A stretch of DNA of 64,000 nucleotides from Thermobaculum terrenum ATCC BAA-798 (GCF_000025005.1 NC_013525.1:1948501-2012500), one strand, 5' to 3'; numbered from the stretch's first letter, positions 53,187 through 62,887 are shown. Numbers and translations are program-made. The notes: a model not told the origin generated them from the sequence alone.

Positions 53187-53361
53187 AACACTCCCTGAGG
53201 ATTATTTTCCAAATTTTATACGTAAGTATTATATGTTTGAATATACTTGTATAAACTTTCTGTAACTAGAGATCGACGCATGATGTCTTCTAAGGAGAAT
53301 AACTACCTACTATGGGCCGTTCCAGAAGAATGAGACGCACCCGAGAAACCTTAGGTTCCTG

Positions 53362-55308
53362 TTATTTCATTTCCTCCACCCCCTGAGGAAAGAAGCGTTC
53401 TATTACAGAAGGATCACCTAAACATCTGTTAAGGCTGGTAAGACTACTAGAAGTCATATAAATGGGTTGACGCTTGAACGATACACTGTCAATGATTCGA
53501 AACACGCGAAATCCTGCAAAGCTAGTATCGCTACTCTTAGGGGAAACACTATAGATCTCTTGAAATTTTCTAGACTCTAAAAGCTTCCTGTACCAAATTG
53601 CCGTGTTTCTCGTCTCATTTTGAATCATTAGTACCAAGTAAGTAGAATGCAGTTCTTGCATTCTCTTGGAGACCATATCAGTACCAATTAGTCTAAAGTC
53701 ACAGGCTATGTTCCTTGTAGTTGTGTTTTCTTCGATCCAGAAAACACTGCTGCAGTCAAAACGCTCACATAGATTACGCAGACTCGAAGCAGAGCTGACT
53801 TGCAAATCCACAGGATCGACCATCCGCCAATCATGATGCAATGCATCATGAAAAGGCACTTCGGCTATGTAATAGTTTCCACCTCTATCCGTCATAAGCA
53901 TCACGGTTTGACCATTAGGTACATTCTGTCTGATCCACTTAGCCACCTGCTGAGAATAAGTGTGAACATATACTGGAGCAGCTACTTCAGGCCGATGCTC
54001 GGTTACAAATTCAAGTGCCTGGGCAACGCCCGAGGCTAGGACAATCAAGAATATGACTGATCCAAGCGCCCAGAGCAACTTGCTAGTAAATCTAGCTATC
54101 TTTAGCCGTGGCAAAGAGCATATAAAATCAGCGATTAGGCACCCAAGAGCTCCGAGAATAAACACCTGAGGAGCAATAAGCTGCCTCGCAGCAAAGCCAA
54201 AGAAGACAGTAACGATTACTGCTGGCAACCAAGTAACAAGCACAACACTAAAGTAATCCCAATTGGGGTTAGGCCTAACCAGCAGCCTCCATAAAACGTA
54301 CAGAAGTGAGACAGGGTATAGGTACCACAGTCGAGTAAAGGGTATTATGTCTTCTCTTATATGTTCAGCAAGAGTCAAATTCTTATAGCTATAAACAGCT
54401 CCGCTGGAGAGCATATAAGTGATAACACCTACCCACGCTATAGCTATGACCCAAGCAATTATCCTTCTAGTCTTATAACTGCTTATCTTCTGCAAGATAA
54501 GGGTACGATATCTATAAATCAGAAGCAGAGCTATAACGATTGCTAACAACGATAAACACCCCAGAGCAATAAGCTCCGGAATAAATTGAGTAATAGCTAC
54601 TTGTCCTGTGCTTACCAGATATATTTGTCCCGTATTCTGGTAGACCCATACCCACCAAGGTGTCGCTACAATCACTGCGCCTAGATAGTAGGGTATAAGA
54701 GTATATAGTCCTTTACCAAAAAACAGCACTGCCAGAAGCGCTATTGGCAAACCTACTATTGAGGTCTCCTTAGTGATTATGCTAAATCCCAACAATAATC
54801 CTGCTAAGAAGCCCAGAGGCAAACTATCACGATCTACGGCCCAAAGCAGGGATAGTAACGACAACAGATATATGGCCATCATGACAGAGTCAACAGTAAA
54901 CCCCATGGTTAGAACAGACTGCAAGCCAAAGAACGTGACCATCACTGCAGCAAGCACGCCAGCTAAGCGTCCAGATACCTTGCTCACAATAAAATAAAGG
55001 GCAAAAGGTACTACTAAGCAGAACAGTCGCATGCCCCACATTACCCTGTCAAGATCAGCCCCGACAACCTTGATAATGGAAGCTATGACAATAGCCATAC
55101 CAGGCCCGCGTAAAGGATAAGCTGGCGCGCCGAAAAGCTCGTATCCCTTGCCACCTGATAGATTGAGACCTTCCAGCAGGTAGCGATTACCGTCCGGATA
55201 AATCATCCAATTGCGTGTAAACCAGTAGAGAGGAAGCAAGCTAAATAAAGCTATAACTAATAGATCCACAAGACGACCAAACAGGTTACTATGCCGATTC
55301 TCCAACAT
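53362..55308 (-). CDS. GT39/ArnT-like membrane glycosyltransferase, copy 2
   Basis: 648 residues. Same layout as copies 1 and 3: the loop PDGNRYLLEGLNLSGGKGYE with its acidic residue, PLRGPGMAIVIAS, KETSIVGLPIALLA, about 12 membrane helices, and a tail with CSSVFWIEENTTTRNIACDF. It is more divergent than copies 1 and 3 are from each other in the N-terminal loop. A 175-base gap with no recognised gene separates it from copy 1. The donor sugar and target are unknown. Confidence 0.82.
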   Translation of the reverse strand: MLENRHSNLFGRLVDLLVIALFSLLPLYWFTRNWMIYPDGNRYLLEGLNLSGGKGYELFGAPAYPLRGPGMAIVIASIIKVVGADLDRVMWGMRLFCLVVPFALYFIVSKVSGRLAGVLAAVMVTFFGLQSVLTMGFTVDSVMMAIYLLSLLSLLWAVDRDSLPLGFLAGLLLGFSIITKETSIVGLPIALLAVLFFGKGLYTLIPYYLGAVIVATPWWVWVYQNTGQIYLVSTGQVAITQFIPELIALGCLSLLAIVIALLLIYRYRTLILQKISSYKTRRIIAWVIAIAWVGVITYMLSSGAVYSYKNLTLAEHIREDIIPFTRLWYLYPVSLLYVLWRLLVRPNPNWDYFSVVLVTWLPAVIVTVFFGFAARQLIAPQVFILGALGCLIADFICSLPRLKIARFTSKLLWALGSVIFLIVLASGVAQALEFVTEHRPEVAAPVYVHTYSQQVAKWIRQNVPNGQTVMLMTDRGGNYYIAEVPFHDALHHDWRMVDPVDLQVSSASSLRNLCERFDCSSVFWIEENTTTRNIACDFRLIGTDMVSKRMQELHSTYLVLMIQNETRNTAIWYRKLLESRKFQEIYSVSPKSSDTSFAGFRVFRIIDSVSFKRQPIYMTSSSLTSLNRCLGDPSVIERFFPQGVEEMK

Positions 55309-55399
55309 TACTCCTCATATTCATGCAGAACACTAACTAACTCAAACCCAGATAAACCACCGCATTAATAGCGAATCCAGAAACGAAAAAGTTCCAAAT

Positions 55400-57355
55400 T
55401 TAGTTTGTAGGCTCTGGTATGGCGGTCGCTTTACCTTGCGGGAAAAACATTTCCTTTCTGTCCTTCTTGAGACAACTGGTAAGTTTCCCTTCTACCTCAG
55501 AGCTGCCTACAGCGTAAGGTACTGTATTGACAGTTGCCCCAAACCTAGCTCTAAGTATCACGTATCCTTGAAAATACCTAGTCTTGGATCTTACATCAGA
55601 GTAAGCAACCTCGAAGGCTCCAGTATCTACCAGTCGCTCCTGCCAGATCCTGCCAGCAAGCTGATCGGCCTCTGTAACGGGCAATAGCAGGTACTGAGAA
55701 CCAGAGCGCTGCATGAACTCTAATAGATCCGTACTAGATAGCAATCTAAAATTACATTCTTGTAAATGTTGTATCCATATAATTTTACTACACTCTATTG
55801 AGGAACAGACATTAGTGTTGCTTACCTGATCAAGGTTATGTACAGGTATATTGAACTGTTGCCATCTATGGTAGAGCTTATCCCTGAGAGCAACTTGATC
55901 CAGATATCTGGCAGCATCAGTAAGGATAACAGTAATAGGCTCATCACTTGGTATATGAGCCGAGATCCAATTCTCGGTACGGCTAACGGATCTGTCAATT
56001 TGTAAAGGAAGCCTTGAAGCTGCTAGATTCTTAGACTGTGGCTCAGCTAAGCTTCTCGCATGGGCAAGCGCTGAAAACGCCACTACAGCAAATACGATCA
56101 AACTAAGAAATATTCCTGATATACGTAGCCACGCAGAATAATACCTATCTTTCTTGAAGGGCAAAGTGCAGAGATCAAAGATCATGCATCCAAGTAGACC
56201 GAACAGCAGAGCCTGTGGAACCATGAGCTGCCGTGGGGCATAACCCATCATCAAAACGATCACTACAACTGGCATCCACACCAAAAGGCAGGTTCCATAG
56301 AGATGCCATTCGGCTCTACCATCACTGATGACCCTCCAAAGGAAATAGAGAATAACCAAGGGATAGAAAAACCATAATTTTAGGTTTGGCAATATATCTT
56401 TACTTATATGCTCTAAAGGAGAATCGCTACTTATATCACGCACGCTCACAGAGAGGAGCATCAACATAGCCAAAGACCATATAACCGCAAGGATCCAGCT
56501 AAGAACAACCCTTGTAGATTTATTACTGATAAGGGCAAGAATTCTGTAACGTAACGACCACCCAGCTAGCGAAGCTACTAAAGCCATTAAAAGAGCCGCA
56601 GACACTAGGCCTAAGCTAAGAGTAGCCTGGCCTAGATCGACAAGATATATATCTCCAGTTCGCAGATATACCCATCCCCACCAGGGTAAAAGGATAGCTA
56701 ACAAGCCCAGGTAGTGAAGCGCAGGCTTACTCCAGTAAGTTCCGAACAAGAACGATGTCAGCAGTGCGGAAGGTAAAGCAACTAAAGCTGTTTCCTTAGT
56801 TAGGATAGCAATCCCCAGGCTAACACCGGAGAGAAGCCAGGAAGCATAAGATCTCTCGTTACGCGCAGCATGCGTGAGAAGCAACAGGGATATCAAGTAG
56901 AAGAGCAACAGTACAGCATCAACCGTAAACGCAATACTAAGAACAGACAAGAGCCCAAAGAACGCAGTCAAAGCACCAGCAATTATCCCAGGATAGATAC
57001 CAGCAACCTTACGTACAACTAAAGCTAGTATTACTGGTGACAATGCTGAGAGCAATCTTATTACCCAAACTATCTTGACAATATCGGTCCCCAAAATACT
57101 AATAATCAGGGCAATGATCATTGCCATTACTGGGCCACGCAGGGGAGATGGCAGATCACCGTATGTGGTATACCCTCTACCTCCAGCAAGGTTGAGTCCC
57201 TGCAGTATGTACCATGCTGGGTCCTGGGCTAACCTCCAGTTACGCCCAAACCAGTACAATACCGGCAAGCTGCATATTAGGACTACTAGTATGATGATAG
57301 CTAGATCAAGGATGAGGTTCTTCGAGAGAGTATACTGTCCAGAGTCTTTAGACAC
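55400..57355 (-). CDS. GT39/ArnT-like membrane glycosyltransferase, copy 3
   Basis: 651 residues. RLAQDPAWYILQGLNLAGG and PSPLRGPVMAMIIALI are almost identical to copy 1 at both protein and DNA level over about 160 bases, while the flanks differ strongly. KETALVALPSALL, about 12 membrane helices, and the tail IECSKIIWIQHLQECNFRLLS follow. It is probably an outer-face transferase using a polyprenyl-linked sugar. It faces the same way as copies 1 and 2 and was likely formed by tandem duplication. Confidence 0.82.
   Translation of the reverse strand: MSKDSGQYTLSKNLILDLAIIILVVLICSLPVLYWFGRNWRLAQDPAWYILQGLNLAGGRGYTTYGDLPSPLRGPVMAMIIALIISILGTDIVKIVWVIRLLSALSPVILALVVRKVAGIYPGIIAGALTAFFGLLSVLSIAFTVDAVLLLFYLISLLLLTHAARNERSYASWLLSGVSLGIAILTKETALVALPSALLTSFLFGTYWSKPALHYLGLLAILLPWWGWVYLRTGDIYLVDLGQATLSLGLVSAALLMALVASLAGWSLRYRILALISNKSTRVVLSWILAVIWSLAMLMLLSVSVRDISSDSPLEHISKDILPNLKLWFFYPLVILYFLWRVISDGRAEWHLYGTCLLVWMPVVVIVLMMGYAPRQLMVPQALLFGLLGCMIFDLCTLPFKKDRYYSAWLRISGIFLSLIVFAVVAFSALAHARSLAEPQSKNLAASRLPLQIDRSVSRTENWISAHIPSDEPITVILTDAARYLDQVALRDKLYHRWQQFNIPVHNLDQVSNTNVCSSIECSKIIWIQHLQECNFRLLSSTDLLEFMQRSGSQYLLLPVTEADQLAGRIWQERLVDTGAFEVAYSDVRSKTRYFQGYVILRARFGATVNTVPYAVGSSEVEGKLTSCLKKDRKEMFFPQGKATAIPEPTN
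57101..57259. repeat. Near-identical tract shared with 52941-53099
   Basis: Partner of the tract in membrane glycosyltransferase copy 1; the offset is exactly 4160 bases with no gaps. Confidence 0.85.
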
Positions 57356-57453
57356 TCTACCTCCAAAGGATTACGCCTTGCTAAGGGACAAGTAAACGAG
57401 CCTGATCATTATACCAATACAGCAATACACCCCACGTTTAGGGCATACAAAAA

Positions 57454-57476
57454 GACTCCTCACTCTGTGAGGAGTC
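57454..57476 (-). terminator. Terminator of the F420/lipid operon
   Basis: A perfect 10-base-pair stem (57454-57463 with 57467-57476) and 3-base loop. On the minus strand it is followed by TTTTTG, a good intrinsic terminator 51 bases past the stop of the luciferase-like gene. Confidence 0.88.
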
Positions 57477-57527
57477 ATAGCCAACTTTATGATATATTCC
57501 CAGAATTCACTTGAATCAAGCAGGTGA

Positions 57528-58535
57528 TTAGGATGGGACTGCTTGATACTCAGGCCAATGTAGATTTGGAATAACCTTCTTTCCGAACTCCTTTATGAAC
57601 TGCTCTTGATTACGACCAACATTATGTACGTAGACCTCAGTAAATCCAAGGTCAATGAAGTGTTGTATATGTTCTCGGTGCTCCTCCAGATCGGCAGATA
57701 TTAGTACTCTACCCTTGAAGTTCTCAGGTCTTACTAGCTTGGCCATAGCCTCGAAGTCTTCGGGATTGCGTATATCCTGCTTGGGGAAGTTCATACCGCC
57801 GTTGGGCCATTCCTTAATCGCTTGCTCCATCGCAGCTTCTTGAGACTCAGCCCAGGATACATGCAGCTGGATTATCTTGGGCATCTTGGATGGATCCTTG
57901 CCTGCTTCCCGAGCCCCCTTCTCGAACCTGCCTAGCAGCATCTTGATCTTCTCATCTGCTGCACCTACGGTGATGATACCATCTACCATGCGTCCTGTAC
58001 GCTCGCTCATAATAGGACCAGAGGTAGCTACATAGATAGGGGGAGGAGTTTCCGGCAGGGTATACAGTTTGGCGGTCTCCATCCTGATATGTTTACCTTG
58101 ATACTTTACAGGTTTACCTGTAAACAGTTTCTGGATCACCTCGATCGACTCCATCAGCTTCTCTAGACGAATCGCCGGCTCGGGCCAGTACTCAGCCACA
58201 ATGTGCTCGTTCAGCGCTTCACCCGCACCCAAGCCAAGCCAGAACCTGCCAGGGAACATAGCTTCTAAAGTAGCAGCAGCTTGAGCAACGATCGCAGGAT
58301 GATATCTATACCCTGGTGGTGTTACTCCGGTGCCAAATCTTAGAGAAGTCTGAACACCTAGAGCACCCATCCAGGACCATACAAAAGCGCTCTGGCCTTG
58401 CTGCGGAGTCCAGGGATGAAAATGATCTGATGCCATCACTGAAGTAAAGCCTACATCCTCGGCCAGCTGACACCACTTCAGCAGGTCAGTAGGATGAAAC
58501 TGCTCAAACATAGCAGCGTAGCCTATAACTCCCAT
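57528..58535 (-). CDS. F420-dependent glucose-6-phosphate dehydrogenase-like enzyme (LLM class)
   Basis: 335 residues from ATG 58535, which has AGGAGGT five bases before it. The patterns follow mycobacterial Fgd: SDHFHPWTPQQGQSAFVWSW, GTGVTPPGYRYHPAIVAQA, FWLGLGAGEALNEHI and PPIYVATSGP. Fgd oxidises glucose 6-phosphate and reduces F420. Related members act on other sugars or alcohols, so the substrate is not certain. It is the last gene of the operon that makes F420 and is followed by a terminator. Confidence 0.9.
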   Translation of the reverse strand: MGVIGYAAMFEQFHPTDLLKWCQLAEDVGFTSVMASDHFHPWTPQQGQSAFVWSWMGALGVQTSLRFGTGVTPPGYRYHPAIVAQAAATLEAMFPGRFWLGLGAGEALNEHIVAEYWPEPAIRLEKLMESIEVIQKLFTGKPVKYQGKHIRMETAKLYTLPETPPPIYVATSGPIMSERTGRMVDGIITVGAADEKIKMLLGRFEKGAREAGKDPSKMPKIIQLHVSWAESQEAAMEQAIKEWPNGGMNFPKQDIRNPEDFEAMAKLVRPENFKGRVLISADLEEHREHIQHFIDLGFTEVYVHNVGRNQEQFIKEFGKKVIPNLHWPEYQAVPS

Positions 58536-58553
58536 AACCAACCTCCTAAAAAA

Positions 58554-59315
58554 TCACCTGAATAGATCACGCTCTGCGGGCATTACTAGGGATCTTGCGT
58601 ATCCCTCACTTTGCTCATAAGGATATCCTCTAACTATAGCTACGGGCACAGCGCTCAACTTACCCATTACCAGTTCTGCAGCACTGGCTATCTCGTCCGC
58701 TATTGCCATCACAGTTACAACTAGATCTCTACCATATATGTCAGCCTGTCCTCTATAGTCAGCAACAGGGGACATGCCATAAACACCAATAGCTACATTT
58801 ACTATACCGCTTCTCCAAGGCCTGCCAAAGGAGTCGGTGATGATCACTGGTAAGTGGAAACCAGTGCGCTCCTCCAAACGCTTTCCTATAGATCTGGCTG
58901 AGGCATCCGGATCCAAGGGTAGGAGGCATACACACTCTTCTCCTCTGACATTAGAAGCATCTACGCCCGCATTAGCGCACACGAATCCATGCCGGGTCTC
59001 AGAAATAATAATGCCTCTATCCATACGCACTATGCGGTTACTCTCTCGAAGCACAACCTCTACATGTCGAGGATCCTTGCCGTACTGCTCAGCATAACGT
59101 CTTGCGAGATCTGAAGGCACCACTGATTGGAGGTCCACAAGGCGTCCTTCGGATTTGCTAACCACCTTGTGAGCGATTACCAGGATGTCCCCCTCTTGAA
59201 GGACCAGGTTGTTCTGATTAAGTGTTGACCAAATTACCTCAGCAAGGTCATCGCCAGGCTGGACCTCAGGTATACCAGGAACAGGTATTATCTGCAAAGA
59301 GGTTAGCGTATCCAA
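58554..59315 (-). CDS. cofE: Coenzyme F420-0:L-glutamate ligase CofE
   Basis: 253 residues, the length of stand-alone CofE rather than the longer mycobacterial FbiB. Features: IPVPGIPEVQPGDDL, GDILVIAHKVVSKSEGR, ITDSFGRPWRSGIVNVAIG and DYRGQADIYGRDL with metal- and substrate-binding residues. It adds gamma-linked glutamates to F420-0 with GTP. Because the nitroreductase part of FbiB is missing here, another protein must reduce dehydro-F420; see the fusion at 49262-50314. Five bases separate it from cofC. Confidence 0.95.
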   Translation of the reverse strand: MDTLTSLQIIPVPGIPEVQPGDDLAEVIWSTLNQNNLVLQEGDILVIAHKVVSKSEGRLVDLQSVVPSDLARRYAEQYGKDPRHVEVVLRESNRIVRMDRGIIISETRHGFVCANAGVDASNVRGEECVCLLPLDPDASARSIGKRLEERTGFHLPVIITDSFGRPWRSGIVNVAIGVYGMSPVADYRGQADIYGRDLVVTVMAIADEIASAAELVMGKLSAVPVAIVRGYPYEQSEGYARSLVMPAERDLFR

Positions 59316-59320
59316 CTTAC

Positions 59321-60004
59321 CTAGGCTCCCATCTTAGCTCCCGACATACTGGTGACCTGCGAGATCTGCGCTAAAACCCCGGGATCTAAGATCTCCTCTA
59401 GACCGCTTATCTTGTGACCCCGCAGCGCTGCCAAGTCTAGTATGTCTTGAGGATAATCCAGATCTAAGGCTGTATTCTGAGATTGGTACACCAAAAACTG
59501 CACTCCAAGCTTTTCACAGTTGCTGCGAAAACGCTCATAACTATTACCGCCAAATGTAAAGGGCAAAAGATAGGGCGGATGCAAGAATAGCACATTGGTA
59601 CCAACGTTCCGCTTGTCTGGCGCTATTACACAAGAGGGTTTGCTCGAACCCAGCCTGACGATCGTCTTTATATCCTTATCGGATATCATCGGAAGATCGC
59701 CAAACACAACAAGCAATGCATCATAGTTCTGGCATAGCTCACCCCTGGCCAACTCTAGAGAAGGATTAAGCTCATCTCCCTGGTCCGGAATGAACTTGAC
59801 ACATAAGTCACAGGCTATGTTTTTGACCTGTGGATCACTTGCTACCAAATAAACATCACCAATCTGAGCTTTCTGCAAAGCCGATAGCACCCTACGCAGG
59901 GTGACCATCATGAGCTGACGCCTCTGGCTTCTGTCCAGAGTATCAGCCATCCTCATCTTAGCTTTATCTAATTTCTTTACGGGTACAAGTACAGCTATGT
60001 TCAT
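59321..60004 (-). CDS. cofC: 2-phospho-L-lactate/phosphoenolpyruvate guanylyltransferase CofC
   Basis: About 227 residues. The nucleotidyltransferase start is MNIAVLVPVKKLDKAKMRM, with LLVVFGDLPMISDKDI later holding the metal-binding Asp and GNSYERFRSNCEKLGV typical of CofC. It activates phosphoenolpyruvate (as now believed in bacteria) or 2-phospholactate with GTP. ATG 60004 is preferred; a TTG at 60013 overlaps the cofD stop as TTGA. Confidence 0.92.
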   Translation of the reverse strand: MNIAVLVPVKKLDKAKMRMADTLDRSQRRQLMMVTLRRVLSALQKAQIGDVYLVASDPQVKNIACDLCVKFIPDQGDELNPSLELARGELCQNYDALLVVFGDLPMISDKDIKTIVRLGSSKPSCVIAPDKRNVGTNVLFLHPPYLLPFTFGGNSYERFRSNCEKLGVQFLVYQSQNTALDLDYPQDILDLAALRGHKISGLEEILDPGVLAQISQVTSMSGAKMGA

Positions 60005-60009
60005 AGCAC

Positions 60010-60963
60010 TCAACTTACAGAAACTTCTGACATTAGCTTACTACCAAATGCTAACAGCTCTCGTGCTAAACGCTGGCGATCTTCTACGGTATTCATTATC
60101 GTATTGGTCACCAATACTGATAACCCAAGAGATCTCACGTTTTCTTCCAGATCAGCATCGATATTATCTATAACAATGCCATTCACGATGCCTCTGTAAT
60201 ACTTAGCGATCCCCAGCGGGGAAACTTCAAACCCCATAGAACGCATCATATCTGCAGCAGGTCCCTTGATAGCGCTACCCCCTACAATAGGACTCACAGC
60301 CACCTTCGGCGCAGAACTTGCATCTATAGCCCCTCTAATACCTCTAACGTTGAGGATTGGTCCAATACTCACAAAAGGATTAGAGGGGCAGAAAACTATA
60401 AACTCCGCAGACCTTATAGCCGCTAGCACCTCCTGTGTAGCTTGAGCACGATCTATACCAGCAAACTCTACCCTAGCTACCTCGGGCTCGTGCCTATATC
60501 TTACAAAGTACTCCTGAAATTCGAGCACTCTTCCATCAGTAGCAAAGATTGTCGTCGATACTGGTTCGTTACACATGGGTAGCAATTTGGATCGAACCCC
60601 TAGAGCAGTCGCCAGTTCACTGGTCACCTGGGTAATTGTTCTACCACTACTAAGTAGTTCCGTTCTGAGCACATGAGTAGCCAAGTCCCTATCGCCTATT
60701 AGGAACCAAGTATCTCTGCCATATCTTGCTATCATCTCAAGAGCATTCGTAGTATCTCCCTGCACTCCCCAGCCAGTTTGGGGATTGGCTATCCCTGCTA
60801 AGGTATACATTACGGTATCGATATCGGGAGATATATACAGACCATAAAGGCGAAAATCATCAGCAGTGTTTATAACTACCGTGAGGTCCTCAGGAGGTAT
60901 ACTGAGAGCCAGACCATGAGCCAGTTTGGCACCTCCAACCCCTCCAGCCAGAGCCACGATCAT
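60010..60963 (-). CDS. cofD: 2-phospho-L-lactate transferase CofD
   Basis: 317 residues. MIVALAGGVGGAKLAHGLAL opens the Rossmann-like fold, with NTADDFRLYGLYISPDIDTV, GWGVQGDT and FCPSNPFVSIGPIL, all hallmarks of CofD. It transfers the activated phosphoenolpyruvyl or lactyl group to FO, giving dehydro-F420-0 or F420-0. The FO synthase genes (fbiC or cofG/cofH) are not in the window. It is four bases from cofC by overlap and 23 bases after the lipid synthase gene. Confidence 0.95.
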   Translation of the reverse strand: MIVALAGGVGGAKLAHGLALSIPPEDLTVVINTADDFRLYGLYISPDIDTVMYTLAGIANPQTGWGVQGDTTNALEMIARYGRDTWFLIGDRDLATHVLRTELLSSGRTITQVTSELATALGVRSKLLPMCNEPVSTTIFATDGRVLEFQEYFVRYRHEPEVARVEFAGIDRAQATQEVLAAIRSAEFIVFCPSNPFVSIGPILNVRGIRGAIDASSAPKVAVSPIVGGSAIKGPAADMMRSMGFEVSPLGIAKYYRGIVNGIVIDNIDADLEENVRSLGLSVLVTNTIMNTVEDRQRLARELLAFGSKLMSEVSVS

Positions 60964-60986
60964 GCCTTACTCTCCTAGCAGATCTA

Positions 60987-61571
60987 TTACTTCCTGTTAG
61001 TTATCCTGTAAACGTGATATATCCTTTGCAAGGCTGTCAGGTTAGTACCTATTGCAAGTACCCATAAAGCCCAAACTGGCTTGCCCAGTATCAAGAAAAA
61101 GGATAGCAATATCACCCTTTCGGGTCGCGCGAGTATACCGGCTTCATTCTTTAATCCTGCGGCCTCAGCTCTAGCTCGCGCATAACTGATCATCAAGCTA
61201 CCTACTATCGTAGCATAGATCAAAAGGATAGCGCTCATGGAGCTGCCATCGCGCACGTAGAATACTAGCAGGCCAAAAAGCATGACGGCCTCGGAGTAAC
61301 GATCCAAAGTTGAATCCAAAAAACCACCAAATATTGAGCTCTTGTTTGCGCTTCTGGCGACAGCACCATCGAGCATATCAAAGCTTCCGGCCACAAGTGC
61401 CAGTAACCCTCCTGGCAAGAAATATCCCCATGCCAGTAACAGTGCTACCAACACATTCAGCAGCAGGCCCAATACTGTTAAGGTGTTTGGGGAGACACCT
61501 GTCCTTGCAATTACTTTACCGACGATCAGGGCCGATGCACGCACCCTGTCGCCTAGCCAGCTACTAAGCAC
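60987..61571 (-). CDS. CDP-alcohol phosphatidyltransferase, phosphatidylinositol-phosphate-synthase-like
   Basis: 194 residues with about five membrane helices. The catalytic motif is complete: Asp65, Asp68-Gly69, Ala72-Arg73, Gly82, Asp86 and Asp90 (DMLDGAVAR then FGGFLDSTLD). The FLDSTLDRYSEA segment resembles the archaetidylinositol-phosphate and mycobacterial PI-phosphate synthases more than phosphatidylglycerol synthase. It overlaps the PimA-like transferase gene by eight bases, which supports an inositol lipid product that is then mannosylated. The exact alcohol is inference. Confidence 0.87.
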   Translation of the reverse strand: MLSSWLGDRVRASALIVGKVIARTGVSPNTLTVLGLLLNVLVALLLAWGYFLPGGLLALVAGSFDMLDGAVARSANKSSIFGGFLDSTLDRYSEAVMLFGLLVFYVRDGSSMSAILLIYATIVGSLMISYARARAEAAGLKNEAGILARPERVILLSFFLILGKPVWALWVLAIGTNLTALQRIYHVYRITNRK

Positions 61572-62754
61572 CTTTCACCTTCCGTAAAACCATGCTCACA
61601 AACTTGGATCTACCAGAAATCTTTGCCTCTTCTTCCATCTTCTCCCTTCTAACACGAGAATAAAACTCTAATAGCTGGTTAGCTATCTTAGGCCAGCTAT
61701 AATCGTTGGCTTTACGCCTCCCCGCATTTCCCATCTGATTTCTCAAGGCCTCGTCAGACAATAACCTTACTATAGCCAACGCTAGCGTGTGCTCATCCTC
61801 AGGGGGCACAAGGAAACCCTCCTGGCCATTAGTTACCACACTCGCGTACCCAGGTATGTTGCCAGCCACAACTGGCAAACCTGCTGCCATAGCTTCTAAT
61901 AGTACTATTCCCTGACTCTCCCCGTGCGTACTAGGAGCTATCAGAAGCTTACAGCTCCTCATGTAGGCTGGCCTCTCCTCATCGGATATTACTCCTACAA
62001 ACCTGACGTTATCTTCTATGTGGTATTTCTGAATACGTGACCAGAATTTATCTGGATCTCCCTTCCCAGCTACCACTAGCCTTATATCTGGAAAGAAGTG
62101 TTTGACCCATCTTAAGGACTTCAGGGCGTACTTGAATCCCTTACGCTCCTCCTCGAATCTGCCCAGGAACAAAATATTCGGTCTACCATCCATAAGCTCC
62201 TTAACAGGAGCCACGTGACGTGAAAAAGCCTGCACATCCACCCCATTGGGTATTATATGGAACTCTCCGTCGAAATACTGAGATGCGAATTCCTTGGCAG
62301 GTTCTGAGACAGCTATTAAACCATCCAGCTTATTAAAGAACCTCTGCAGCACTGGTCGAGCGTAGAAATATCCTAGACTACTCTCAGCATAAGCATGAAA
62401 AGTCCCAATATTGATGGAGCGAGAGTACTGTAACACCATGAGAGGGAGGGCAGGTATCAATGGCTCCTGCAGATGTACGATATCAAACCTCTCACGCTCC
62501 ATTAAAAGCTTTATCTTCCACCTCAGATCAAGCGAGAAACTCAGCCTGGCAACTGATCCATTGAGCGATATTGGTACAACTCCACCAAATCCATAGAAGT
62601 CAGGTATATTCAATTCCACCCCCGAGTCCGATACCGGAGCGATTATGGACACTCTATGCCCATGCTTCTGAAACTCCCTCTTAAGGTGGAGTATATGTTG
62701 ATTCACGCCTCCGTATGTAGCAAAGTCATAAGGCGATACCAAAGCTATCTTCAT
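61564..62754 (-). CDS. PimA-like GT4 glycosyltransferase
   Basis: 396 residues. N-terminal IALVSPYDFATYGGVNQHILHLKREF resembles PimA (the GGV-x-x-H loop). The C-terminal domain has NILFLGRFEEERKGFKYALKSL, LVVAGKGDPD and IAPSTHGESQGIVLLEAMAAGLPVVAG (EX7E). PimA transfers mannose from GDP-mannose to phosphatidylinositol. The overlap with the PI-phosphate-synthase-like gene strengthens this assignment. A tail of basic residues is present. It heads the six-gene operon containing cofD-cofC-cofE. Confidence 0.85.
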   Translation of the reverse strand: MKIALVSPYDFATYGGVNQHILHLKREFQKHGHRVSIIAPVSDSGVELNIPDFYGFGGVVPISLNGSVARLSFSLDLRWKIKLLMERERFDIVHLQEPLIPALPLMVLQYSRSINIGTFHAYAESSLGYFYARPVLQRFFNKLDGLIAVSEPAKEFASQYFDGEFHIIPNGVDVQAFSRHVAPVKELMDGRPNILFLGRFEEERKGFKYALKSLRWVKHFFPDIRLVVAGKGDPDKFWSRIQKYHIEDNVRFVGVISDEERPAYMRSCKLLIAPSTHGESQGIVLLEAMAAGLPVVAGNIPGYASVVTNGQEGFLVPPEDEHTLALAIVRLLSDEALRNQMGNAGRRKANDYSWPKIANQLLEFYSRVRREKMEEEAKISGRSKFVSMVLRKVKGA

Positions 62755-62850
62755 TGCTTGAAGTTATACTAACCCTCACTAGTACTGTCTATATTGCTGC
62801 CAATACTATACAAGTTTTTGAGCCAATATCGCCCATCAAGGATAACAGAT

Positions 62851-62879
62851 TTGTTCCTGATCAACGCGACTGCTATAAT
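62851..62879 (+). promoter_or_regulatory. Extended -10 promoter of rsmA
   Basis: TTGTTC (62851-62856), a 17-base spacer ending TGC, and a perfect TATAAT (62874-62879). RNA should begin at about 62886-62888, which coincides with the GTG start of rsmA at 62888. Confidence 0.72.
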
Positions 62880-62887
62880 CCCACTCC

